From positions 181,332,691 through 181,396,690 of the forward strand of contig CM040128.1 of NCBI GenBank assembly GCA_022559845.1: DNA of 64,000 nucleotides, read 5' to 3'. This DNA is from Amorphophallus konjac (Eukaryota; Streptophyta; Magnoliopsida; Alismatales; Araceae). How positions within the stretch are numbered: position 1 is the stretch's first letter; each line of letters opens with the position of its first letter. Made by a program: the position numbers and the translations under genes. This document shows, one piece after another, positions 43,108 through 53,862 of the stretch. Below the pieces are notes generated by a model. The model had not been told where the DNA came from. It was given only the letters and a program-made list of their open reading frames with translations, and did no database searches.

Positions 43108-43870
43108 TGCACAGACTTCATTCAATCACGAAAGATGTACACGGACATAGGGTATTATATGCACGAGTTCAGTACTGTCACACTAGCATATGCACAGACT
43201 TATTTGCAGCACAAGACTAACGGATGCACTGACTATGCAGACTACAGACATTTCATGGACTAAGATGCATGAATCTCTTATGCACTGAATTGGTTACGAG
43301 TTGGGCACAGACTTGATTTATCATGATATTATGTATGCACGGACTCAAGTTAACAAAGCAGATATATGCACAAACTTGTCGTGAATGCGGAGCTATAAAT
43401 TGTACCGACTATGTATGTGCGGTAAGCATGAACTGCACTGACTTATTATGCAAGTATGAGACCGTGCACAGACCTGAGAATGCGAGGTGGCAAGCGTGCA
43501 CGGGCCTTGGTGAGATGTGCACCGACTATGTACCAACTAGCATGAAAATGAGCACAACAATAAGAATATGCACCGATGTAGTGCTAGCCCATAGCAAACA
43601 TTGCATTGCACCGACCGTGAAGGCTCATGTGCATCGACTTAAGATGTGTGTGAGACGCACACATGCACTGACTCACGCACACATGCACCGACTCCAGGCC
43701 ACCATGAGACGTAGAATAAGCAATGTACCGACCTAACACTCGCCAAGACTGCGTGCACAGAGAGTGGAATGCACAGACCTTAATGCCTATGAACGGTGAC
43801 ATGCACCGAGGTTGTTGAGCAGCCGGACTGACAAAAATGCACTAGCCTTAGATAAAACATAAGTGCACTG
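43108..43870. repeat. TGCACAGACTT / TGCACCGACT dispersed array in A LTR
   Basis: About twenty copies of TGCAC(A/C/G/T)GACTT or close variants on the + strand at irregular spacing. The right LTR has the same at 50341-50500 and 61505-62070. It is a relative of the TGTACAGACTT motif of B and E. Confidence 0.8.
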
Positions 43871-44044
43871 ACTTAACTGATGCGTAGACATGTTTAAACC
43901 CAATGTAGCAAGCAAAACAGTGCATGGAACAATGTACAAATCTAAAGTAGCAACTGAATGCTCATCAGTTAAATCATCATCAAGGCATACAGATCAAGCA
44001 CTCAATCATAGATTAATCATGCAATCTTATGTGGTGACACTAAT

Positions 44045-44121
44045 GTTGCTATCATTAAAACATCACAGCATCATCAAGGCACAAGGGGCACAACAATCTC
44101 CCCTTTTTTGATGATGGCAAC
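44045..44121 (-). promoter_or_regulatory. Polypurine tract of A bracketed by inverted repeat
   Basis: On the + strand GTTGCTATCATTAAAA (44045-44060) in the LTR faces TTTTGATGATGGCAAC (44106-44121) in the internal part: 14 of 16 pair, and both differences allow G-U pairing. Between them lie the LTR start (44095) and the PPT complement TCTCCCCTTTTTT. More CTCCCCCTTTGA tracts follow at about 44157, 44228, 44247 and 44290. Confidence 0.75.
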
Positions 44122-46340
44122 ACAATGAGTCACACGGACTCGACAAATCAAACTATTCTCCCCCTTTGACTTCAGCAAAAAGAAGGTAGTTTGCGTGAAA
44201 AAAATAATATGATGCATGAACCTATTCTCCCCCTTTGAAATACAGACCTCCCCCTTTGACATAATCATGAATATCTATAATGCCCAGAACTCCCCCTGAG
44301 AGCATGAAAGGAATCGAAAATGCAAGCACAGGATGTATCCACAGGGATGAACTCTAGTTATCCAATGAATCAATCTGGAATCCACCACCACAAGAATTCT
44401 GAAGCAAAATTGGTTATGGCACACCTTACATTTGTATGGACAGAACAATGCAGGTGAAAGGCCCACAAAACCAGAACCAATTACAAGAGTCATTCGTCAG
44501 GGATACAGAAACAAGATGGAAGATTCCAACAGTGTGGAGAGTAAAACTGATGATGTAAATGAAGTAGATGTAGCCAAGGGTAGGAGTAAATAAGAGCAAG
44601 CTAGGCACAGGATATCCAACAGGTAAGTTAGCATGATGATTAAGTTGCCAGAGGTGAACTTGATTAGAGGAAATTGCATGGCAGGTACCACAGTAATAAG
44701 TCCTCACAAGGAAAGACTCTCCTATCATAGGGGGTTATGAATTAACCGACATGACCCAATTGATTTAACCATGATGTATACCAAATTTGTGAAATAAATT
44801 CAATACTCATATCTGGAGGTAGGTTTTAATAAAGGTGAACCAATTAATCAAGCAATACTCAAGAACAACCATCTTCCATCTTACTCAAATGAACTCGATG
44901 ACTCCTTTGAGAATCACACAGAGCAGAATTGAGATTAAACACCCTTACTAGAATATGAGTTGACTGATTTTGCAAGATTTTTTTTTTTGATTAGCACATT
45001 ATTTTTCCTGAGCAATTTAAGTTGATCAACACCTTTTTACATGAGGCACAACACGTCTTAGGTGAAGTGACCTAGTTACTCAGTGTGATAGCTTTCATTA
45101 CCTCTCAACTTTGAGAGCAGAGTTAGCAATAGAAGTGTCTTTTTACCTGAGGAGACACCTTGATTAGAGGCCGGACTCCCCAGTTACTCAACACAGACAT
45201 GTTATTGCTCTGTCAGATTTTTCAATAAATTTTCACCGGAGATAACCATGGCACTTCATGACATAGGTTTACTCTATTTCATTGATAGAGAACCCAGTTT
45301 CTCAGTGACCAAGTCATTATTCTGAATTCAATTTTTCCATATAGTCAACATTTCAGGTTAATGTTTAAAAATAATACTCACTCTATGTGTCTCTACCAAA
45401 GTAGCCTTGATATCACACTTTTAGATTACAGATGGGTGAGACTAGGGTATTCATGACACAGTTGGTCAAAATTTATTAAAACTCATCATCCAGATACTTT
45501 CAATACATTTGAATGCAAATCTGAAAATACATTAGACTTATATCAATCCGAATCAGTAGACATTCTTAAACCTATATGATAGGAATTTCTTTTGAGAATT
45601 CAGACTAAAACATGGTACGCAGCATAAGGATCTCAGATCAGTCCAAACAATGCAACTAAACAGCTTATCATTCTTGGAACAAGAACCAGATTAATCTGAC
45701 CAGCTTGAAAGGATGTGAGTGTTGTATAAGTACAAGCTGGTAGAGAAAATAACAGTAGGAGAGAAGCGCATCAAATATATGCAGAGCAGAATCAATTTCA
45801 AGAGCTGAGTCTAGAATACAGATAGATCAACTATGCAAGTAGAGACAGTAGAGAATTTAGGTGAACCACCTAAGTGCAGATAATGGATCAGATTGCTAGA
45901 TAGAAAGAGTTCAAGAGGTGAAGAGGTGATGAAACAGGAATGCTCCCCCTATCTAGATGCAACATGTAATAAAACTACACATGAGCAGCATGAAAATTAA
46001 ACGAAAGTTGTCAATCTCCCCCTGACTAAGTGCATGGTATACAAAGAAAACGTAACACATGGTTTTATGATGAAAGCTCATGAAACAGACATGCAATTCA
46101 ATCAAAAGGAGATTACCATAAACATTATGTGCACTTCAAATTTTCAGATGATTTCAATTCAGCACAGACCGAATCAACATGATATTCAAACCTTTCAAAC
46201 TCACAATTTCAGATAACAGAATTTGAAGTAATTGCTCAGAATAGACCTGAAGAGCAGGACCATGGGGTCTTTTAATTTTTGAATACCTTGGTTTATTGAC
46301 CCCTCTTTATTCATTCCAAGGCACACCTGCAGCAAAGTAA
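44122..46340. other. A 3' internal region, no gene
   Basis: AT-rich, with no recognisable frame where pol should be. It holds extra polypurine tracts (44150-44300, 45945-46025) and the motif ACACCTTGATTAGAGGC (45155-45188), which recurs twice in B. Confidence 0.6.
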
Positions 46341-48952
46341 TCATTTTGATCCTGTAGGAACCCAAGCAGCCTTGGGTCCTGTATTAGCCCTAACAGGAGT
46401 TATGAACAGTTTCTTAACGACATTGTCATCAAAATCCATCATATAACAATTGGCCATGAAGTGACCGAATTTACCACAATATCTACATAAAACAGCAGAT
46501 TTTCTGGTCCTATGATGCATATCAACAGAAGCATGAGACCTATGAACCTGAGCATGAAATGTTCCGTTGTTTGCATGGACATTTTATTTCTTATTCTTAA
46601 TCAGCCAACATTCAGCAGATTTGTGACCTGGCTTACCACAGTCAAAGCATGAAAAGTTCACAAGTCGTTTTGCAGAGAATTTGACAAAATAGAGATTAAC
46701 AGAATTTTCTTGAACATGCCAATAGTCCTCGACTGTATGGCCATGCTTCCCACACTCGAAGCACCTGGTGTGCTTACCTTTAGAACCATTTTTATCCCAA
46801 GTAGATCCAGACCAGCACTCAATGGCTTTGTGACCACGTTTGTTACAGTTAAAACAAATAATGTGCTGGTTTGAAGTAAACGTGTTTCTTTTGGGACCAT
46901 GATGATTACCAGAAGACCTAGCATGTATTTTATCATCTTGTTTCATGATGAAACATGCATTCATGAGAGGACCATACCTACCATAGTAGTGACATGATGC
47001 ACCAGACTTCCTAGTAGCATGGTTTCTACCAAATGAATTTCTAGAATGCAATGTTTCACTAGCACACTCATCTTCTATCAATAATCTGTAATCATCCATT
47101 ACGTGACCTACCTTGCCAAAATAATGGCATGAAACACTCTTATCAAATGCATACGAATAAGTAAATGAGTTATGAGCAGTATGCGTTGACCCATCAGATG
47201 CAGCAGAGCTAGCAGATTTCAAGACACAAGTAGGGACATTTCTGACCTTATTTTTCTTACCATTCTTGTTCAATTGTTTACCCTTGTTCACAACTTTTGT
47301 TTATTTTTCATTTTTCTGATCCTTAAATTGAAAGACATATGATGAAGAAGTTTTCATGTCTTCATTTTGTTTTGGGGATTGACTTGTGGTACCAGCTACT
47401 TCAGAATCTTGTACGAAGGTGGTGTATAGCTGGTTTCTAATAGTTTCCTTAACATCAAAACTACAACTTATCCCCTTTTTTGAGTTATTATCCTCACTTT
47501 TCATGACAGCTTTCATTTTTCTCTTATTTTTAGCAGACTCGGATGTTGATTTTTCCAGATCCTGAATTTTAGTTTCCAAAAAGGCAATGTGAAGTTCATA
47601 ACTGGCTATCTCCTGTTCACTGTAATTAACGCATTCACTTAGGACTTTGTTTGCAATTTTGTACCTCTCAATTTCTTGTTCCAGACTGCTCAATATGTTA
47701 GTCTCTTCATTGTAAGCGATTTTTCCTTTCTCTAATATGAGAAGTTGTTCAGACATACCAGTGTTTAATTGTTTTAACTTCTCAATTTCAACTTTCAATT
47801 CATGGTTTTCCTCCTCTAGTTTTCCAGCCTCAATTTCCTTACTAGCGCACCTTTCTCTCTCTATAGCCAGAAGCCTCTCTGAAATAACAGTATTTAGGAC
47901 CTTGAGTTTTTTGTTTTGTTCTTTCAGTTCATTGTTCTCATTGGTTAGCTTCTCAATTTCTTTACTACTGGATATAGATTCCAGTCTTTCAATTAGTTCG
48001 TCTTCTCTTTCTTCAACTTTAATTTTCTCAATCAACAATTCTTTGTTTTCTTCTTTTAGAGATTCAATCAATTTTCTCTGCCCCGCATTTTCATCATACA
48101 GATCTTCATTGCGTTCTTTTAGAGCCAAGCACTTGTTGCAGATCGATTTTAGAGAGGAACCCTGCACACCTTCCTTGTTAACTTTCTCTATTTCAGCTTT
48201 TAGATTTTTATTATTCCTCTGAATTTCTCCATTCTCAGCTTTCAATTTCTCCATATCAGAGTTAATCCTTTCCAACTCTTCCAGGTTTATCAGATGTTCA
48301 TTAGTTTTCAGCTTTAACTGACTTTCTAATTCAGAAATTTTATTGGCATTTCTTGGTTTTCATTTTTCAGCAAGCACATTTGCTTCATATTCACGTGAGT
48401 CTCAGATAAACATTTATCATATAATTCATTGATATTCAAGCACTTTTCACAAGATGAATTAGAATCATTTTTGTTAATTTTCTTTTTCATCTTCTTATAT
48501 TGTTTTCTTAGATGATCATGAGACTCTAGCAATTCATTATATGCAGCAATCCAATCATCCAGGGCATAGTCTTCAAAGATGTTTACCTGATCATTGTCAT
48601 GTTCTTCATCTTGATTGCTGCTATGTTCACTTCCTTGAGCCATCATGCATCGATTATCATTTTTGTAGCTGACATCCTTCAGTTTGTTCAAGATTTCTTT
48701 GGCAGACCTGCAAGATGAGACGTATGAGATTAGTGCTCTGTCAATTGATGCTTTTACCATGTTCAATGCTCTAGAATTGACGGAGTCTTTCAATGTGTCC
48801 TCCTCGATCCATTTGGATTTATCTTTTGATGATTTGTGTGAATCGTGAGTCATTACCTTCCACAAGTCAGGATCGGTTGTTCTTACATACCGATGCAACT
48901 TTTTCAGCCATAGCTCAAAACCATCACCTCTGAAGATCGGTGGATGAGCCAT
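46341..48952 (-). pseudogene. gag: Gag-type ORF of A with six zinc knuckles
   Basis: From ATG 48952 on the reverse strand. Codons 1-110 are the start of a copia gag domain (FRGDGFELWLKKLHRYV, KEILNKLKDVSY), which jumps directly to the acidic CMMAQGSEHSS segment. The rest of the capsid domain and the usual first knuckle are deleted. A long coiled coil follows (48348-47500, leucine/glutamate heptads), after a one-base frameshift near 48348. The C-terminus has CCHC-like knuckles: two degenerate (CHYFGKVGH, CHYYGRYGP), then CFNCNKRGHKAIEC, CFECGKHGH...Y and CFDCGKPGHKSAEC. An in-frame TAA is at 47302 and another at 46584-46586. After the latter the frame stays open for 80 codons with a sixth knuckle (CRYCGKFGHFMANC) and ends GPKAAWVP plus four residues. 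It probably bound and packaged element RNA. Confidence 0.85.
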
Positions 48953-49060
48953 CGAGAGATGAATTAATCAAAAGAAAGAAATGAGAAGTGCACCGGAATT
49001 AACCAAAGTACAGCAAGACACCGACTCAGAAAGACTGAAGCACCAAAAGCGACAAAACCA

Positions 49061-49132
49061 GATCCACTCTGAAATGCACCACGGAAGTAGCAGGATCCTC
49101 TGTAGATCGTTAGATCTAATACACGGAGACCC
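49061..49132 (-). promoter_or_regulatory. Conserved 5' leader of A next to primer site
   Basis: ACTCTGAAATGCACCA, GCAGGATCCTCTG and GTTAGATCTRATA are shared with B (58135-58195) while flanking sequence differs. GGATCC and TAGATCTA are self-complementary. Its position right after the primer site suits a packaging or dimerisation signal; this is inference. Confidence 0.5.
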
Positions 49133-49144
49133 GCTCTGATACCA
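49133..49144 (-). other. Primer binding site of A
   Basis: GCTCTGATACCA on the + strand is the complement of TGGTATCAGAGC; two bases separate it from the LTR at 49147. Confidence 0.93.
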
Positions 49145-49146
49145 AT

Positions 49147-50523
49147 TGATGGGACCGGTGCGATTGATTCAGAAAGGGGGGAATGAATCCCTCTCTAAAA
49201 CTATGCCCAATTAAAACTTATAACAAACAGAGATGCGGAATTAAAACCCACGGGTGCCTTAATCAGCTTAGGTGCATCCTTCAAAAGATGGAAGGAGGAT
49301 CAGAGAGACTGTACTTCTGATCTACTCCATATAAACTAAAAAGATGACTCAGTTCATCTAATCAACTAGACCCTATCAAGACCAGAAACAAACGCACGGT
49401 GTGCAAACCTATCTCTCACTAGATATAAGATCATACTATCATGAACGTTCCTGAGCATACATCTAGCGGAGCAGAATAAACAATCAAACCACGATGAATA
49501 GAAGATTTTAAGGTGGTTCGGTCCTCCAGACCTACGTCCACCCCACACTCCAACCAGAGTGTGGCTTCCTGCTGATACACAGCTTAACAGCTGGGCCTCA
49601 CAGCTTACCTACATCTGCTGAGCATCACAGCTTGCTTCTGCTGGGCAATACAGCTTAGCCATCCGCTGACACACAGCTTGACCCGCTGGGCATTATAGCT
49701 TCGATGTCCAGAGGACACCACACCTCTACAACCGCTGGGGCTGACGGCTTAACCCGTCCAGAGGAATCCTCCTCTGCTACAGCTGAGCAACACAGCTTGC
49801 TCTACTGACAAACAGCTTAAAGTAACAATAAAAAGGAAAACAAGAAACATGAAATGATAGCAACTGAAAGCTGTAAACACTAAAGCGCATATATGGCTCT
49901 CAAGGTGCCGACTGGATTGGATTTGATCCAGATTCCAGTGGGGACTAATCTTTAGATGAAGCTTCTCTTCTTCTCTTCTCAAACTCTCGATCTCTCTCTC
50001 TTCCTGTCTACTTCTTCTTCTTCTACGTTTCTCTGCTGCTCTCGATCTCTCTCTTTCTCTTTTTCTTTTACTGCTTTTCGATTGATATATTTCTGATTGC
50101 AGGAAGCAGACTATATATATACTCCATCAGGTCAGGTTGACGAGCTCTTGCCCTAGGAGTGTAGAGGGAACGCTCTGGCCTGGATACTTCAGGAGACAAT
50201 CGCCACTTGTCAGAATCTGGAAGCTTCAGGGTCCACGTGGCAGCATCTTTGAGTGAGGATCATCATTGGATCACGTGCCCTTCTTGAAGAACATGAGCTA
50301 TTGACCTGTTACATAAGTGTCTTTCAGTTATGTATAAAATATGCACAGACTTCATTCAATCACGAAAGATGTACACAGACATAGGGTATTATATGCACGA
50401 GTTCAGTACTGTCACACTGGCATATGCACAGACTTATTTGCAGCACAAGACTAACGGATGCACTGACTATGCAGACTACAGACATTTCATGGACTAAGAT
50501 GCATGAATCTCTTATGCATTGAA
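49147..50523 (-). repeat. 5' LTR of A, first part (interrupted by B)
   Basis: It matches 41913-43290 of the other LTR. B is inserted after TTGAA (50519-50523), and the LTR resumes at 61499-62284. Total 2163 bp. Confidence 0.92.
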
Positions 50524-51530
50524 TGTTGGGTTCGGTACAAGTATTCAGAGGGGGGGTGAATGAATATGGCCTATAAAAACTTTCACCCAATTAAAATATT
50601 AGGCTCACTAACTATTTAGAATGCTAACTAGACAGATTTATCAAATCTGGAAGACTAATTAGCAGATGCGGAATTAAACAAACAAACAGTGAGCACTCTA
50701 ACAAGACAAGTTAGACGAACTATAGCTCAATTTGAATTTCGATTACTTAACAGATTAAGACACTCTAAGAGAGCTAATCAACTTTTCTGCTCAACCAGAA
50801 AGCCAACACTTATTGCGCCCCTAATCAATCATCTAACGGAAGCAAACCACAAATATATCAAACCACTGCACAATGGGTTTTTAGGTGGTTCGGTCCAGCA
50901 GACCTACATCCACCCCACACTCAAACCGAGTGTGGATTCCGCTGACTCACAGCTTGAACAGCTGGGCATCACAGCTTGCCATACATCCGCTAGGCAACAC
51001 AGCTTGCCGTCCGAGGAATCCTCCTCGCCCCGCTGAGCAACACAGCTTGCTGTCCAGTGGAATCCTCCACTGCAAACCGCTGGGCAATACAGCTTAGCCG
51101 TCCAGAGGCAGCATCTCTGCAATCTGCTGACTAACAGCTTGAACAAAGATGTAAAATAGAAAACAGAAAATAGAATAAGACATCAATCGGAAAGATGTAA
51201 GCAATGAAGCACAATGTGGCTCTTAAAGAGCTGGATGGCCTGGATTTGATCCACGGTCCATCAAGAACAGATCTCCCTCGATCTCACTCTCTTTCTTCAC
51301 TCTCTCTCTTTCTCTTTCTTCTCTACTGCACTTCTCTTCTTCTCTCGATCTCTGTTCTCCTGTTCTCTCTTTCTCTTTTTCTTTTCTTCTGCTGGATCGT
51401 GGAAGCTCTCTCTTCTTTTTCCCTTTCTTCTCTCAGCTTCTGCTGGATCGAAGAGCTTTCTGCTCTGCTGTTACTCTTTCTGCCTCCAGGCTTCTTCTTC
51501 GATCGGTCTTCTACAGAGGATGAAGACTCG

Positions 51531-51539
51531 TATATATAG
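51531..51539 (-). promoter_or_regulatory. TATA box of B LTR
   Basis: CTATATATA on the reverse strand; the same box is at about 59227-59235 in the other LTR. Confidence 0.65.
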
Positions 51540-51679
51540 CAGCAGTAGGCACACTGGGCGCGTGTGGTTTCCACATTTCCTACCCTAGAAATTCGGACCA
51601 CGTGGCAGCATCCTGGTTCACGAGCCAGGCACCTCAGATCACATGCCCTTCATTAGTACGCTCAGCAACTGGAGTTGAG

Positions 51680-52110
51680 GTGGCGTCAACACACTTGCTC
51701 CAAAGGGTTGACGCAGCCTTCAAAGACATTCGACCAGCAAAACTCAAGTCTGCTGTGTTGACTCCATCAGCCTGCTGCGTTGACGCATCGGTGATCCAGT
51801 GATCAAGTCTTCAGCAGATGGGCGTGCTGTGTCGACGCTCTCAGCATGCTGTGTTGACGCATTTGTGTTCCAGCATCTGAACTTAGATGGCTTCAGCCCT
51901 CTCACGTTTCGTGTGGAGTGCGTTGACGCATTGTGCAACTGCGTCCACCCTCTGGTCACCTTGTCGATCCATCAACCTGCTGCGTCGACGCCACTTGATG
52001 AATGCGTTGACGCACCAGAGTAATCCAGTAAGCTTCTTTCTTGATTGTTTGAACTACTGCGTCCACGCCACTTGATCAAGGTGTTGACGCATTGGTGTGT
52101 TCCAGCAGCT
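51680..52110. repeat. TGCGTYRACGCA palindrome array in B LTR
   Basis: About ten sites such as TGCGTTGACGCA, GTGTCGACGCT, GCGTCGACGCC and GCGTTGACGCA. More are at 53001, 53031 and 53460-53580. The other LTR has them at 59380-59800 and 61120-61240. The core TCGA/TTGA resembles the GTCGAC core of E, F and H. Confidence 0.82.
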
Positions 52111-52215
52111 GAAATTGGATGTCTTCAGCCCTCTTGCGTTAAGGGGTTCATTAGCCTCTTCAGTCCCTGTCAGACATATGAAACGAAGTCATCAGTTCTA
52201 AGTTTATGCATTGCA

Positions 52216-53420
52216 TTGTATAGACTTTGCTGTGAAGGCGAAAGCAATGTAAAGTATGCACAACGCAGTGTATAGACTTGATGAATACAAAGGCTTCATA
52301 AGCCTCAGATGAAGGCAGGCGCTGTGAAGACTTCATGATGATCGGATGAAGGCAAGCGATGTATAGACTTCATGAAAATTAGATGAACACATACGGTGTA
52401 TAGACTTGATGTGTTCACTGATGGATGTACACACTTGCCCGCTGTACAGACTTTCATGCTTATATGCAATGTAGAGACTTCAGACTACAGGAACGTGTGA
52501 ACAACCAATGTGTAGACTCTTCAATCAACAGGTTTTGAAGCACAAAGGCAATGTACAGACTTTGCCTTAAAACGAATGTAAAGACTTAGAATCAATGAGG
52601 CGTTGTGTAGACTTTGAACCAGTGTACAGACTTGGAAGCTTGAGCCAATGAATAGACTTGAGACGCTTAAGGTGATGTACAGACTTGTTGAGGCTCAAGC
52701 GGTGTACAGACTTCGAAGTTCCATTGTGGATGTATCGACTTGCCAAGCGAAAGGGCTGTACATACTTTGACTTCAACAGAGACGATGCATGAGACGCTGA
52801 AGTCTGTATAGACTTTAACAGTGAAACGATGTACTGACTTCAATAGTAAGACAATGACCAAGACGATGCAGACTCTGTATAGACTTCAACTCAATCATGC
52901 ATAATGTAGTCTGATGTGTAGACTTTGAAATGTGAAAGCTACAGTGAAGGAGTGTACACACTTGACCAATTCAAAGGCGAGTCGAGTGTACAAACTTAAT
53001 GCGTTGACGCTGTAACATGAGCCAGTGAAATGCGTTGACGCTGTACATACTTTTCCTAAGACGATGTACACACTTAGCCTAAGATAATGCATGAACTGAC
53101 GTTGTATATACTTAGCCAATGCAATGCACTATGAATGTATGGACTTACATGAGATGCTCATTGTGTACACTTCAAGCCCAGTGTATAGACTCTCAGCCAT
53201 GAACAAAGCGTGAAGCACACTAATGCAGGAATGTGTAGACTTGGAAGTCTATGTGCATGACAAAACCAATGTATAGACTCTGAAATGCAAGCGATGCAGC
53301 AATGCATAGACATTGGGCTTTACCCTACAGTGTATAGACTTTGCTACCCAAATCATGAACAGTGCAAGCCACAGTTCAATGTATGAACTTTGCAAGTGCA
53401 TTGGCTGTACAGACTTCAAG
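52216..53420. repeat. TGTACAGACTT dispersed array in B LTR
   Basis: Some thirty or more copies of TGTA(C/T)AGACTT and close variants, 20-50 bases apart, on the + strand; the other LTR has them at 59900-61090. Spacers are unrelated to each other, so this is not a simple tandem satellite. Confidence 0.85.
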
Positions 53421-53784
53421 ACTAATGTATGAAGCAAAGCAAGAGCTCTTTCAAAACAATTCCAATGCGTCAACGCATTGAGTCCACTGCATCGACGCAC
53501 CAGTTGACACATTTTATAGACCAGCTCTGGGACAGACCAGTGAGTTGACGCAATGATCCCATGCGTCAACGCATCATGCAATACTCATGCAAACTCATGA
53601 ATTCAATGCTGTATATCAGACACAGTCCTATGCAATCATATCAGCAGCCATATTCAAAACACAATATCATAATGCACTGACTGTTTTGCAATCATCAAAA
53701 CACAATAACATTGCTATCATCAAAATACAACATCAAATGCACTCAAATGCACTCACTGTCTTGCTATCATCAAAACCAAATAGC

Positions 53785-53862
53785 ATTGCTATCATCAAAG
53801 CACCATAGCACATGCTTGTGCCTAAGGGGTACAACATTCTCCCCTTTTTTGATGATGGTAAT
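53785..53862 (-). promoter_or_regulatory. Polypurine tract of B bracketed by inverted repeat
   Basis: ATTGCTATCATCAAA (53785-53799) faces TTTGATGATGGTAAT (53848-53862), 13 of 15 pairing. The LTR start (53836) and PPT complement TTCTCCCCTTTTTT lie between. Further CTCCCCCT tracts at 53895-54050 are multiple PPTs. Confidence 0.72.

Larger units (their letters stand above)
41913..44095 (-). repeat. 3' LTR of A (2183 bp)
   Basis: It pairs with the split right LTR. Features in + coordinates: conserved GGTGGACGTA block (42270-42315, reverse), CACAGCTTG array (42332-42590), CT-rich leader (42720-42850), TATATATA box (42879-42887), TGCACAGACTT/TGCACCGACT dispersed repeats (43108-43870), and LTR start at 44095. 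Confidence 0.92.
50524..53836 (-). repeat. 3' LTR of B (3313 bp)
   Basis: In + coordinates it holds the GGTGGATGTA block (50875-50925), CACAGCTTG array (50938-51140), CT-rich leader (51260-51470), TATATATA box (51531-51538), palindromes TGCGTYRACGCA (51680-52110 and 53460-53580), TGTAYAGACTT array (52216-53420) and four TATCATCAAAA repeats (53690-53800) next to the LTR start. Confidence 0.93.

Noticed and set aside
47737..48222. 161-codon forward frame, Ser/Phe-rich
   Set aside because: Antisense shadow of the coiled coil of the A gag.
51204..51539. Leu/Ser/Phe-rich frames near the B TATA box
   Set aside because: Translation of a CT-rich LTR leader; the same frames appear in the other LTR.
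52216..53580. CRISPR-like array of short repeats with unique spacers
   Set aside because: The repeats are only 11-12 bases, degenerate, irregularly spaced and inside a plant LTR. No cas genes, and the context is eukaryotic.
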